In this document: positions 26,283 through 34,354 of the stretch, piece by piece
Position numbering within the stretch: position 1 is the first letter of the stretch
Layout: the number at the start of each line of letters is the position of its first letter
Source of the DNA: an uncultured Eubacteriales bacterium
GTDB lineage: Bacteria; Bacillota; Clostridia; Christensenellales; Borkfalkiaceae
NCBI GenBank assembly: GCA_905209085.1
Contig: CAJLRM010000002.1
Span: 372,001-436,000 of the forward strand
Length of the DNA stretch: 64,000 nt
Reading direction: 5' to 3'
The notes under the pieces: model-generated
The model's input: only the letters and a program-made list of their open reading frames with translations
What the model was told of the DNA's origin: nothing
Databases searched by the model: none
Made by a program: the position numbers and the translations under genes

Positions 26283-27009
26283 AAAAATCCTCCCCTTTCA
26301 AAAATTTAAAGAGAACGGAATCTTTTTTGAAAAGAGCATTCCGAGGCTCTTAATTTTATACTATAAATTATATACCCCGATTGAGAAAGAAAAATTTAAA
26401 TAAAGTGAAGATTTGTTGAAAAATTTTTCTTTCGCTCGAAGAAAAACGGGGCGCCATTCTCGCTTCGCCGTCGTAAAGAAACAGGAGAGAGTGCGGGAAA
26501 TGGGGAAAAGTTTTCCCCGAAAGAATTTGAGGAGCCGTTCGGCGCAATAAAGGCGAAGAATGAAGAAACGGGGGATGGATAGGGAGAATGCGACATACAA
26601 AATCAAAGTTCGATCTATTCCGCTCGGCGTTAAAAAGAGCAAGTAAAAATCGGAAGAAAAGCCTTTCGAAAAAAACAAGTTTCGATTTTGCCTTACATAA
26701 AAATCGGCGAGCGCAAACGAAAAAAGCGGAAACTTTTTTGAAAAACGCAAGTTTCGATTTTGCCTCTTCCTACACATTCATAAGATAAATCTGAAAAGAG
26801 CGGAAGAAAACGTCTTTAAAATTCCTTTTCCTCAATCGGAATACAGGCAAAAGTCGGAACGGGAACAAAGGACGGTTTGTTGAAAAATACGAGGCGTTTC
26901 CTTTAAAAACGGGCGTTTCGCGAGGAGAATCAGACAAAAAGACAGGGAAAAACGAGCGGAACACAGAAAAAGAGGGCGGGAAAAACGATTGCAGGTCATA
27001 AAAATCAAA
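26283..27009. other. Non-coding stretch of about 725 bp
   Basis: No open frame with an SD and sensible composition; the longest is minus-strand low-complexity Phe/Arg/Lys. The plus strand is A+G rich. It holds an imperfect direct repeat with CAAGTTTCGATTTTGCCT at 26676 and 26748. TATAAT-like boxes near 26360 could serve the nitroreductase gene on the minus strand. Confidence 0.5.
26676..26765. repeat. Two direct-repeat cores 72 bp apart
   Basis: CAAGTTTCGATTTTGCCT is identical at 26676-26693 and 26748-26765. Both are preceded by A-rich GAAAAA tracts, and AAAAATCGG occurs before each copy. Confidence 0.6.
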
Positions 27010-27033
27010 GGCGGAACTTCGTAAAGTCCCGCC
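27002..27033 (-). terminator. Terminator after transketolase
   Basis: GGCGG-A-ACTT / AAGT-C-CCGCC hairpin. The minus strand continues TTTGATTTTT; the plus strand has TTTTTT, so it may work both ways. Confidence 0.65.
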
Positions 27034-27074
27034 TTTTTTCCGCCGTCGAAATTCAGTTGCAATCGCTCTATGGA

Positions 27075-29078
27075 TTATTTGATTTTCGCAAGAGAAGCCT
27101 TCGCCTTTTCGACGACGTTCGCCGCCGTGAAGCCGAACTTCTCAAAGAGCTGGGGCGCGGGTGCGGAGGCGCCGAACGTGCTCATGCCGACGATTTCGCC
27201 CTTTTCGCCCGCGTACTTATACCAACTGTACGGGGAGCCCGCTTCCACGCAGACTCTCGCCTTGACGGCGGCAGGAAGCACGCTTTCCTTATATTCGCCC
27301 GTCTGTTTTTCAAATTCCTCGATACAGGGCATGGAAACGACCCGCGCCTTGACGCCGCTTTCCGCAAGTTTGGCTTTCGCCTCGACGCAAAGTTCTACTT
27401 CCGAACCCGTGCCGATGAGCAGCACGTCGGGCGTCCCTTCGCAGTCTTCGAGGACATAGCCGCCTTTCAGCGCCTGCAAGCCGCTGTTTTCGTACTGGGG
27501 CAGCGCCTGTCTTGTGAGCACGAGCACGGTGGGCGCCGTCCCCGTCAGGGCGGAAATCCACGCCGCCGCCGTTTCCTTGCCGTCCGCGGGGCGATAGACC
27601 TTCATATTGGGAATAGAGCGAAGCGCGATCAGCTGTTCTACGGGCTGATGGGTGGGACCGTCCTCGCCGACGCCGATGGAATCGTGCGTCATGATATACG
27701 TTACGGGAATGTTCATCAGCGCGGAGAGGCGCATCGCGGGTTTGCAGTAATCGGTGAATACGAAGAAAGTCGCGCAGTACGCCTGAACGCCGCCGTGCAG
27801 CTGCATCCCGTTTGCGATCGCCGCCATGGCGTGTTCGCGGATACCGAAGTGGATGTTTCTGCCCGCATAATTGTCGGGGGCGAACGTTCCGTACACGTTC
27901 TCCTCCGTATCTTTCATATCGGAAAGATTGGAGGGCGCGAGATCGGCGCTGCCGCCTATCAGCTGGGGCAGCTTCGCCGCGAGCTTATTGAGCACCGCCG
28001 CGGACGTCTGGCGTGTCGCCATGGGCTTGTCGAAGTCGAACAATTCCTCCATCTGCGCGAAATCGGGCTTTGCATTCTCCATCGCCGCCTTGTATTCTTC
28101 CGCGAGATCGGGATAGGCGTACTCGTATTCCGCAAACATCTTCTTCCACTGCATTTCCTTTTCGGCGCCCGCATTGGAGGCGACGCGGCAGTGTTCGAAG
28201 ACTTCTTCGGGACAGTCGAACGCTTCCGCGCACGGCCAGCCGAGTTTTTCCTTGGTCTTTTTGAGATTTTCTTCGCCGAGAGGGGAGCCGTGGCACTTTT
28301 CGCTGCCTTCGAGGGGAGATCCGTACCCGATGCGGGTGTGGCAGATGATCACGGACGGTTTATCCGTGCGCGCCTTCGCTTTTTCTATCGCCTCGGAAAG
28401 CGCCTCCACGTCGTCGGGCCGGGTGATGAGATCCACGTGCAGCACCTGCCAGTTCTGCGCCGCAAAACGCGCGCCGATATTCTCTTTGAAGGTGACGTCC
28501 GTGTCGCCCTCGATGGTGATGTCGTTGTCGTCGTAGAAGAGAATGAGTTTGCCCAGCGCGTGCGTGCCCGCAAAGGAACACGCCTCGTAAGAAATGCCCT
28601 CTTCAAGGCACCCGTCGCCGCAGAGCGCGTAGGTATAGTGGTCTACCACGGGGAAACCGGGCTTATTGAACTTCGCCGCGAGATGCGCTTCCGCGGCCGC
28701 CATGCCCACCGCGTTCGCGATGCCCTGACCCAAAGGCCCCGTCGTCGTTTCGATTCCCGCCGTGTGACCGTATTCGGGATGACCGGGCGTTTTGCTGCCC
28801 AGCTGGCGGAAGTTCTTTAAATCTTCCTTAGTCACGTCGTAGCCGTAAAGATACAGAAGGGAATAATCGAGCATGGAGCCGTGTCCCGCGGACAGCACGA
28901 ATCTGTCGCGGTCGTTCCATTTTGCATCTCTCGGATTGAATTTCAAGAAATTCTGAAAGAGCGTATAAGCGATGGGGGCGCTGCCCATGGGAAGCCCCGG
29001 ATGACCGGATTTTGCCTTCTGGATAGCTTCCGCGGACAAGATCCTCACCGCGTTGATGGTGGTTTGTTGTACGTCCAT
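27075..29078 (-). CDS. tkt: Transketolase, from internal start within the fusion
   Basis: 667 residues if begun at ATG 29078 (MDVQQTTINAVRILSAEAIQ), the normal transketolase N-terminus and length. It moves two-carbon units between ketoses and aldoses with thiamine diphosphate. The family histidines lie in KSGHPGLPMG and SAGHGSM, the ThDP motif is GDGCLEEGISYEA..LILFYDDND, and GIREHAMAAIANGM and HDSIGVGEDGPTHQPVE build the pyrimidine and substrate sites. AGGAG eight bases upstream makes separate translation likely. The same codons are also read as the C-terminal part of the fusion. Confidence 0.9.
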   Translation of the reverse strand: MDVQQTTINAVRILSAEAIQKAKSGHPGLPMGSAPIAYTLFQNFLKFNPRDAKWNDRDRFVLSAGHGSMLDYSLLYLYGYDVTKEDLKNFRQLGSKTPGHPEYGHTAGIETTTGPLGQGIANAVGMAAAEAHLAAKFNKPGFPVVDHYTYALCGDGCLEEGISYEACSFAGTHALGKLILFYDDNDITIEGDTDVTFKENIGARFAAQNWQVLHVDLITRPDDVEALSEAIEKAKARTDKPSVIICHTRIGYGSPLEGSEKCHGSPLGEENLKKTKEKLGWPCAEAFDCPEEVFEHCRVASNAGAEKEMQWKKMFAEYEYAYPDLAEEYKAAMENAKPDFAQMEELFDFDKPMATRQTSAAVLNKLAAKLPQLIGGSADLAPSNLSDMKDTEENVYGTFAPDNYAGRNIHFGIREHAMAAIANGMQLHGGVQAYCATFFVFTDYCKPAMRLSALMNIPVTYIMTHDSIGVGEDGPTHQPVEQLIALRSIPNMKVYRPADGKETAAAWISALTGTAPTVLVLTRQALPQYENSGLQALKGGYVLEDCEGTPDVLLIGTGSEVELCVEAKAKLAESGVKARVVSMPCIEEFEKQTGEYKESVLPAAVKARVCVEAGSPYSWYKYAGEKGEIVGMSTFGASAPAPQLFEKFGFTAANVVEKAKASLAKIK

Positions 29079-31145
29079 TATAATATCTCCTGATTGATTA
29101 TTTTCTTTTTCACGGTCTGCTGCCGCGGCCTGCGGTTCGGCTTTTTCCGCCTCCTTCGCATCGCAGACGGCTTCTGTCGTTTCTTTTTCCTCGGCCGTTT
29201 CCTCCGCCTTCTCTGCGGATTCCCCGGCGGGGGCTTCTATGCAGACGCGCGCCGATTTGGGCGGTTCCTCTTCGGTCTGTTCCTCGCAGGGAGCGTCGTC
29301 TTCCGCCGCGGTTTCTTCAGGCGCGGGGGCCTTTTCGGGAGCAGGCTCTTGCGTTTCGCAAGGCGGAGCGGTTTCGCAAAGCGAGGCTTCCTCGTTCGCG
29401 GCGGCTTCTTTCGGCTTTTTTTCTTCGGCCGGGTTTTCCGCGAAAAACTCCGTTTTAGAGGACTCTTCGGCGGGCGTTTGCGAAAGGGCGGCGTCGGCGT
29501 TATTCTCCGCGGCGGGCTCCGTTTCGGGCGTGACGGCGAGTTCTTTGGCTTCTTCGGTGTGCTCTGTCATGACTGGTTCCTCCGTTTTATTCTTATCGTT
29601 ATCCTCGTCGCTCGCGGCGTCTGCCGCGTCCGCTCCGAGAAGCTTTTTTAAAGATGAAAGGTCGAGAAACGGGTAAGTCTTTAAAAATTCGTACAGTTCC
29701 CGGACGATGAGCCTGACGCCGCCCTCCGAATCGCTCTCGGCGTTGATCGGCAGGATCGGCTCGTGCAGGCTCATGCGGACGAGCAGCCAGCCGTCGCCGT
29801 GCGCTTTGTCGAAATTCAGGCGGATGCCCTCGTAATTATCGGGCGCGGGGGTAACGAACGGAAGGGTTTTCGCATAAGCGGCGAGGTCGTCGAGGAGTCC
29901 TGCGCCGAGCGCTTTGAAATCCATGCCTTTTTCAAAGGCGGGGCGAAGCTCCGCGGCTTCTTTCGGCTCGGGCAGATCCCCGATGATGTCGGTGATCTCC
30001 CTTCCCTCGGCGGATTCCCTGGCGAGCGCGATCAAAAGCCGCGTGACGAGATAGGCGCCGTCGTCGAGAAAATAGTTTTCTTTCAGCGCCGCGTGCCCGC
30101 TGGTTTCGATGGCGAGAGGGGTATATTCCCCTTCGGCATTGAGGCGTATCGCCTCGTTGATGACGTTTTTATAGCCGCGCTTAAAGCGGTGGTGTCTTCC
30201 GCCGTGCGCCGCAATAAACCGCGCAAGTCCGTCGGAAGTCACCGAGTCGGTGACGACGGTGCCCGGCTTTTCTTTTAAGAGGATCGCGGAAATGAGCGCG
30301 ATGAGCCGATTGCGGTTGATTTCCTCGCCGTTTTTGTCGACGGCGCCCGCCCTGTCCACGTCGGTGTCGAAGATGATGCCGAAGTCGGCGCCGCTCTTTT
30401 TCACCGCTTCGCAGACGGAACGCATCGCCGTTTCGTTTTCGGGATTCGGAATATGATTGGGAAAACGCCCGTCGGGGTCCAGGAACTGCGAGCCTTCCGT
30501 GTCCGCCCCCAGCGGCTTCAATACTTTGTCGACGTAGAATCCGCCCGCGCCGTTGCCCGCGTCCACGAGGATGCGCTTGCCGCGCAAAGGGGTTTCCGCC
30601 CCCGTCGCCGCGCGCACTTTTTTTACGAGATCGGCGGCGTATTCGTCGAGATAGGGCTTTGTTTCCCGACTGCCGAAAGTGTCGCCGCAAGATACGCCCG
30701 CCGCGGCCAGCGTCAGAATTTCCCGAATGTCCTCGGATTCGAGCCCCCCGCTTTGGGTAAAAAATTTAAGTCCGTTGCGGTTAAAGGGAAGATGGCTCGC
30801 CGTGATCATCACCGACCCGTCGCACGCCCAGCGTTCGTCCTTCAACAACATGAACATGGAGGGCGTGGAGGAAAGAGCGGTGAAGACGGCGTCGGCGCCC
30901 GTTTTGACGATCCCCCGCACGACGCTTTCGGAAAGGTCTGCCGCGGAGAGGCGGGAGTCGTGTCCCACGGCCACGCGGATCTTTTCCTTGCCCGTGCGCT
31001 TTTTTATAAACGTGCAAAAAGCCGCGGCGAGGTTTTCCGCCGCTTCCGCGGTCAGATTGACTTCCTCGCCCGGTACGCCTTCCGTGGCGACCCCTCTCAC
31101 GTCCGTCCCGTTTTTCAGTTGCAGATACTCCTGTAAAGTCATCAT
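27075..31145 (-). CDS. Phosphohexomutase-transketolase in-frame fusion
   Basis: One 1356-residue frame. Residues 1-500 are an alpha-D-phosphohexomutase (phosphoglucomutase/phosphomannomutase): NGTDVRGVA, the phosphoserine loop MITASHLPFNRNGLKFF, metal loop DTDVDRAG, sugar loop ETSGHAALKENYF and phosphate loop DGWLLVRMSLHEP. A Glu/Ala/Thr/Lys-rich linker of about 170 residues follows, and then a complete transketolase. The fusion joins hexose-phosphate isomerisation to the pentose phosphate pathway. The linker end encodes an SD and ATG (29078-29091), so transketolase can also start alone. A one-base change could have removed a stop, because TAA occurs out of frame just before the SD. The start at ATGATG is chosen because GGGAG lies inside the longer frame. 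Confidence 0.85.
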   Translation of the reverse strand: MMTLQEYLQLKNGTDVRGVATEGVPGEEVNLTAEAAENLAAAFCTFIKKRTGKEKIRVAVGHDSRLSAADLSESVVRGIVKTGADAVFTALSSTPSMFMLLKDERWACDGSVMITASHLPFNRNGLKFFTQSGGLESEDIREILTLAAAGVSCGDTFGSRETKPYLDEYAADLVKKVRAATGAETPLRGKRILVDAGNGAGGFYVDKVLKPLGADTEGSQFLDPDGRFPNHIPNPENETAMRSVCEAVKKSGADFGIIFDTDVDRAGAVDKNGEEINRNRLIALISAILLKEKPGTVVTDSVTSDGLARFIAAHGGRHHRFKRGYKNVINEAIRLNAEGEYTPLAIETSGHAALKENYFLDDGAYLVTRLLIALARESAEGREITDIIGDLPEPKEAAELRPAFEKGMDFKALGAGLLDDLAAYAKTLPFVTPAPDNYEGIRLNFDKAHGDGWLLVRMSLHEPILPINAESDSEGGVRLIVRELYEFLKTYPFLDLSSLKKLLGADAADAASDEDNDKNKTEEPVMTEHTEEAKELAVTPETEPAAENNADAALSQTPAEESSKTEFFAENPAEEKKPKEAAANEEASLCETAPPCETQEPAPEKAPAPEETAAEDDAPCEEQTEEEPPKSARVCIEAPAGESAEKAEETAEEKETTEAVCDAKEAEKAEPQAAAADREKENNQSGDIIMDVQQTTINAVRILSAEAIQKAKSGHPGLPMGSAPIAYTLFQNFLKFNPRDAKWNDRDRFVLSAGHGSMLDYSLLYLYGYDVTKEDLKNFRQLGSKTPGHPEYGHTAGIETTTGPLGQGIANAVGMAAAEAHLAAKFNKPGFPVVDHYTYALCGDGCLEEGISYEACSFAGTHALGKLILFYDDNDITIEGDTDVTFKENIGARFAAQNWQVLHVDLITRPDDVEALSEAIEKAKARTDKPSVIICHTRIGYGSPLEGSEKCHGSPLGEENLKKTKEKLGWPCAEAFDCPEEVFEHCRVASNAGAEKEMQWKKMFAEYEYAYPDLAEEYKAAMENAKPDFAQMEELFDFDKPMATRQTSAAVLNKLAAKLPQLIGGSADLAPSNLSDMKDTEENVYGTFAPDNYAGRNIHFGIREHAMAAIANGMQLHGGVQAYCATFFVFTDYCKPAMRLSALMNIPVTYIMTHDSIGVGEDGPTHQPVEQLIALRSIPNMKVYRPADGKETAAAWISALTGTAPTVLVLTRQALPQYENSGLQALKGGYVLEDCEGTPDVLLIGTGSEVELCVEAKAKLAESGVKARVVSMPCIEEFEKQTGEYKESVLPAAVKARVCVEAGSPYSWYKYAGEKGEIVGMSTFGASAPAPQLFEKFGFTAANVVEKAKASLAKIK
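29076..29091 (-). promoter_or_regulatory. Internal ribosome-binding site for transketolase
   Basis: On the minus strand AGGAG (29087-29091), 8 nt, ATG (29076-29078), embedded in frame inside the fusion's coding sequence. Confidence 0.8.
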
Positions 31146-31276
31146 AAACAAGTAAACTCCCGAACAAAACCGAGTCATATAATCGTGGCGGAAAGAACCC
31201 CGAAAGGAAGGAATGAAAATTCGTCGAAAGTAATTTCGGGAAGCCTCTCTTGTCCATTATTACATAATCTGTTTCT

Positions 31277-31305
31277 ATTATAACGTTTTTTATCGTATTT
31301 TTCAA
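31277..31305 (-). promoter_or_regulatory. SigA promoter of the mutase-transketolase gene
   Basis: Minus strand TTGAAA (31300-31305), 17 nt, TATAAT (31277-31282). The leader is about 125 nt. Confidence 0.8.
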
Positions 31306-31564
31306 GCCTTTTGGGAAAAATTATTGTAAAAATTTTCACTTTCCTGTATGAATCGCGATATTTTCTTTTTTGCGGGCGTTTCGGTCCCTTTCCGCCCAAG
31401 AAAAAAGCATAAAAACAGGGAAAGTGCAGAAAACGGTATTTTTTGGAATTTTCTAATTTGCCGGATCGGGCTGCTTTCGGGAAGAATTAGGAAGGGTCGG
31501 CAAAATTTTATAAGGGGGACCTCTCGCCGCTGAATAAAGGGAGAAACTAAAATGAAAAAGGGGA

Positions 31565-31593
31565 TTGACAAACGATAAAAAAAGGATTATAAT
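31565..31593 (+). promoter_or_regulatory. Consensus SigA promoter
   Basis: TTGACA (31565-31570), 17 nt, TATAAT (31588-31593). It lies in what would otherwise be the 5' end of the next frame, which shows the real start is further down. Confidence 0.85.
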
Positions 31594-31651
31594 GACGAAA
31601 GAAAACGTGCGAAGAACGCCGAAAAGGCGGGCGCATAAAAGAAGGGACGAG

Positions 31652-32068
31652 ATGATAGCGAAAGAAAAGATTTTCGAGTTTATCGGCAAGCGCGGCGTGG
31701 CGTTTATCGCGTCGGTGGACGAGGCGGGCTTCCCGAACATGAAAGCCATGCTGCCGCCGAGAAAGATAGAGGAAAATTGCTTGTATTTTACCACCAATAC
31801 CTCTTCCCTGCGGGTGAGTCAATATCGGGAAAATCCCAAAGCGAGCGTCTACTTTTTCGAAAAGGGACGATTCCGCTACGAGGGCGTCATGCTGATAGGG
31901 ACAATGGAGGTCCTCGAAGACGCGGAAACCAAAGAGGAAATTTGGCGGACAGGGGATACCATGTATTATAAAAAAGGCGTTGACGATCCCGATTACTGCG
32001 TGCTTAAATTTACCGCCCTGCGCGGCAGGCGGTATTGCGCGTTCAAGTCCGAAAGTTTCGAACTTTAA
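31652..32068 (+). CDS. Pyridoxamine 5'-phosphate oxidase-like flavoprotein
   Basis: 138 residues from ATG 31652 (GAAGG six bases upstream). Earlier in-frame starts overlap the promoter. The split-barrel FMN-binding fold is seen as KRGVAFIASVDEAGFPNMKA, CLYFTTNTSSLRV and NPKASVYFFEKGRFRYEGVM. Proteins of this general-stress-26 type bind FMN, F420 or haem; true PNPOx substrate residues are not obvious. Single-gene transcript, possibly continuing into the next small gene. Confidence 0.8.
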   Translation: MIAKEKIFEFIGKRGVAFIASVDEAGFPNMKAMLPPRKIEENCLYFTTNTSSLRVSQYRENPKASVYFFEKGRFRYEGVMLIGTMEVLEDAETKEEIWRTGDTMYYKKGVDDPDYCVLKFTALRGRRYCAFKSESFEL

Positions 32069-32234
32069 GGCGAGCCTTGGGAAAACCGCGGGCGTTTCGG
32101 CGGCGGAAGAGGAAAAAATTTTCTGTTTTTTCCGAGCGAACGGGGGCGGTTATGTCGGAAGCCCCTGTCGGCAGGCGGGACGGCGTTATCAGGTAAAGAA
32201 GCGGGAAAGCCGTTCGATCACGGAGGGGAAAGGG

Positions 32235-32600
32235 ATGAAAATAGAAGAAGTGAAAGAAAAACTCAGGGCGCAGGGATATCTGGACGAACGGGAAATTTGC
32301 GGCTACGCGCAATTTCCGTCGATAATCGGCGGTGCGATCGGCGCGGCGGCGAATCTGATCCTGCTCTCCCTGCACGGAGAAATGCTGACGGCGTTCCGCG
32401 GTAAAATGAATAACGATTACAAAGAGATCGTCTTTTCCGTTCCCGTTGCCGAAATAACGGACGTCGTCGTGAAAAACGGTCTGTTCGGATTACAGAAAAA
32501 AGTTAAATTCAAGGCGGCGGGCGTGGGACAAAAGATTCTGATGGCTTACAATGAAAAGAAAATGATCGAATTCTTCAAGGAGCTTGCCGCCGCGCATTGA
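32235..32600 (+). CDS. Hypothetical protein, 121 aa
   Basis: From ATG 32235 after GGAGGGGAAAGGG. Family not recognised. A hydrophobic stretch GGAIGAAANLILLSL (about 33-48) is followed by a beta-rich domain (YKEIVFSVPVAEITDVVVKN, then LFGLQKKVKFKA) that resembles PH-like or GRAM-like membrane-associated domains. This likeness is only structural impression. The longer upstream frame is rejected for lack of an SD. Confidence 0.65.
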   Translation: MKIEEVKEKLRAQGYLDEREICGYAQFPSIIGGAIGAAANLILLSLHGEMLTAFRGKMNNDYKEIVFSVPVAEITDVVVKNGLFGLQKKVKFKAAGVGQKILMAYNEKKMIEFFKELAAAH

Positions 32601-32631
32601 GAAACGCCCGCATAGGGGGAAAAAATGGGGG

Positions 32632-32659
32632 AAGAGGAGCCAAAGTTTCGGCTCCTCTT
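32632..32659 (+). terminator. Hairpin after the 121-aa gene
   Basis: AAGAGGAGCC / GGCTCCTCTT, 10 bp, 8-nt loop. The T-run is short. Confidence 0.5.
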
Positions 32660-33015
32660 TACGCTTTACAAAAATTTTTTGTTTGCCGATTCCCTTTACG
32701 CCCTGTTTTTCGCCTCCCGTCCTTTGGAGGGAGCGGCAGGGCGGAGGGGCGCCCGAACCTCCCTTCTCCGCGGGAAAGTTTTTAAATGGAGCCGTTTTGA
32801 GATGGGATTTTTTTGGGGAGCTTACAAAACCGTAAGAAAGAAAAGGAATGCCGTTAGAAAAACGGAGAGGGGTATGTGTTATCCTAGAAGAGAATAAGAG
32901 CGGGAACGCTTCGCCCTCCCGCGTTTTTTCGCCTTTGCGATACATTTAAAAAAGCGGACGAACGCGTGTGGAAAATTTTTATTAATTTATCTTTAATATA
33001 TTTTCACGCATATCG
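32660..33015. other. Non-coding spacer
   Basis: About 355 bp. Frames present are short and lack SDs; from about 32960 it becomes AT-rich, leading into the next promoter. Nothing else is seen. Confidence 0.5.
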
Positions 33016-33044
33016 TTGACAGAAAGGCTTTTCTGTGTTATAAT
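33016..33044 (+). promoter_or_regulatory. Consensus SigA promoter of degV
   Basis: TTGACA (33016-33021), 17 nt, TATAAT (33039-33044). Confidence 0.9.
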
Positions 33045-33055
33045 GACATTGTCAT
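33043..33055. promoter_or_regulatory. Palindromic operator candidate at the degV start site
   Basis: ATGACA-T-TGTCAT, a perfect 6-1-6 inverted repeat overlapping the -10 end and predicted +1. Confidence 0.5.
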
Positions 33056-33095
33056 AGTTTTCTATGATAAAATTGAATATTTTGGGAGAGATTAT

Positions 33096-33995
33096 ATGAT
33101 ACAGTTTGACGTATCTTCCGATTCCACGTGCGATTTATATAAGGAGTACAGAGAGGAACGCAGGATTTGGTTCGCGCCTCTGACTTTTACGCTGGACAAA
33201 AACGGGAAACAGGAAGAGGGTCTGGACGAATTTTCCTGCTATCAGGATTATATCGATTTTTATAAAAAAGTGGAGGACGGCGCCTTTCCGCGCACTTCCA
33301 TGCTCAATTATGAGGCTCATCTCGAACATTTTCGTAAAATGGCTGCCGCGGGCGTCAAAGACGTGCTGCATTTTTCCATCTCCTCGGGTCTGGCGCGCAC
33401 CGTCACCGTCGCAAAACAGGCGGCGGAGGAGATCAAAAAGGAATATCCCGAGTTCAACTTATATTCCGTCGATCCTTTGACCGCCACCATAGGACAGGGA
33501 ATGTTAGTGTCCCTCGCCTGCGATTGCAGGGATAAGGGCATGAGCGCGCAGGAAACGTACGATTATCTGATGGACGTTCGGCTGCGGATCCAGCACTGCA
33601 TCATTCCCAACGACTTGTTTTATCTCAAAAAGGGCGGCCGTGTGTCCGCCGTTTCCGCCGTTTTCGGAACGGCGCTGAATATCAAGCCCATGATCGTCTT
33701 CGACACCGAGGGAAAGCTCAAAGTCATCGACAAATGCCGGGGCATGAAAAAGGCGTTCAATTACGTGCTGGAATCCCAGGAGAAGGCGCCCATGGACGAG
33801 AAGAAGTTTGCCGTCATCGTCCACACCGACAACGAAACGGGCGCAAACGAGCTGGCGGACATGGTAGAGGCGAGATGGGGCGTAAGGCCGCAGGTCGTCA
33901 TCATGGGACCGGTCATCGGCGCGCACGTGGGACCGGGTTCGGTTTCCTGCGGCTGGCTGAGCACCAAGACGAGAAAGGAGCTGACGGGCTGCTGA
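33096..33995 (+). CDS. DegV-family fatty-acid-binding protein (FakB-like)
   Basis: 299 residues. DegV/FakB proteins hold a fatty acid while FakA phosphorylates it, feeding exogenous fatty acids to phospholipids. Signatures: SSDSTCDLYKEY at the start, FPRTSMLNYEAH, VLHFSISSGLARTVT, the Ser/Thr ligand region, YLKKGGRVS and MGPVIGAHVGPGSV. GGGAGA lies before the ATG. A second DegV is at 37063 on the other strand. fakA is not in the window. Confidence 0.93.
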   Translation: MIQFDVSSDSTCDLYKEYREERRIWFAPLTFTLDKNGKQEEGLDEFSCYQDYIDFYKKVEDGAFPRTSMLNYEAHLEHFRKMAAAGVKDVLHFSISSGLARTVTVAKQAAEEIKKEYPEFNLYSVDPLTATIGQGMLVSLACDCRDKGMSAQETYDYLMDVRLRIQHCIIPNDLFYLKKGGRVSAVSAVFGTALNIKPMIVFDTEGKLKVIDKCRGMKKAFNYVLESQEKAPMDEKKFAVIVHTDNETGANELADMVEARWGVRPQVVIMGPVIGAHVGPGSVSCGWLSTKTRKELTGC

Positions 33996-34251
33996 GTTTG
34001 GATTGCAAAGTTACGTTTGCAAGGTGGGCAGAAACTTCGCCTTGATTTTTCGTGCGCGGAAAAAATCAAGCCGCGGCGTTTAGGGACGTTCCCCTCCCGC
34101 GAGGATAGGGGAAAGAAAACGCGGGAGAAAAAGCTTGTCTGCGGACGGGAAAATCTGTCGAATAGAACGGCTCGGAACTCTCCGAGCCGCTTTTGTTTTT
34201 TCAAAGACGCGCAACAAGTTGAGAAAAGCGAAAAAACGCGCCTGAAATCGA
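33996..34251. other. Spacer between degV and proS
   Basis: It contains only the terminator at 34168-34201; short frames are not convincing. Confidence 0.5.
34168..34201 (+). terminator. Rho-independent terminator of degV
   Basis: CGGCTCGGA-ACTC-TCCGAGCCG followed by CTTTTGTTTTTT. Confidence 0.9.
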
Positions 34252-34280
34252 TTGAAAATTGCGCGCGTTTGCTGTATAAT
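34252..34280 (+). promoter_or_regulatory. SigA promoter of proS
   Basis: TTGAAA (34252-34257), 17 nt, TATAAT (34275-34280). The leader is about 70 nt, too short for a T-box. Confidence 0.85.
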
Positions 34281-34354
34281 TAAGAAAAGAAAAAGCTGCG
34301 GGCGGCGCGAAAGAATTTGCAATTTTTCCCCCGTACATAGAAGAGGTAACGTTT

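Larger units (their letters stand above)
31146..31651. other. Divergent intergenic region
   Basis: 506 bp between the minus-strand fusion gene and the PNPOx-like gene. It holds the two opposing SigA promoters and AT-rich filler; no gene is seen. Confidence 0.6.

Noticed and set aside
26361..26777. Minus-strand 138-codon frame
   Set aside because: Low-complexity Phe/Arg/Lys/Leu, no SD, contains the direct repeats.
27057..31136. Long plus-strand frames opposite the mutase-transketolase gene
   Set aside because: Mirror frames of GC-rich codons, Arg/His/Phe-rich, without SDs.
31565..31651. Longer N-terminus of the PNPOx-like protein
   Set aside because: It would be encoded by a consensus promoter and its initial transcribed bases.
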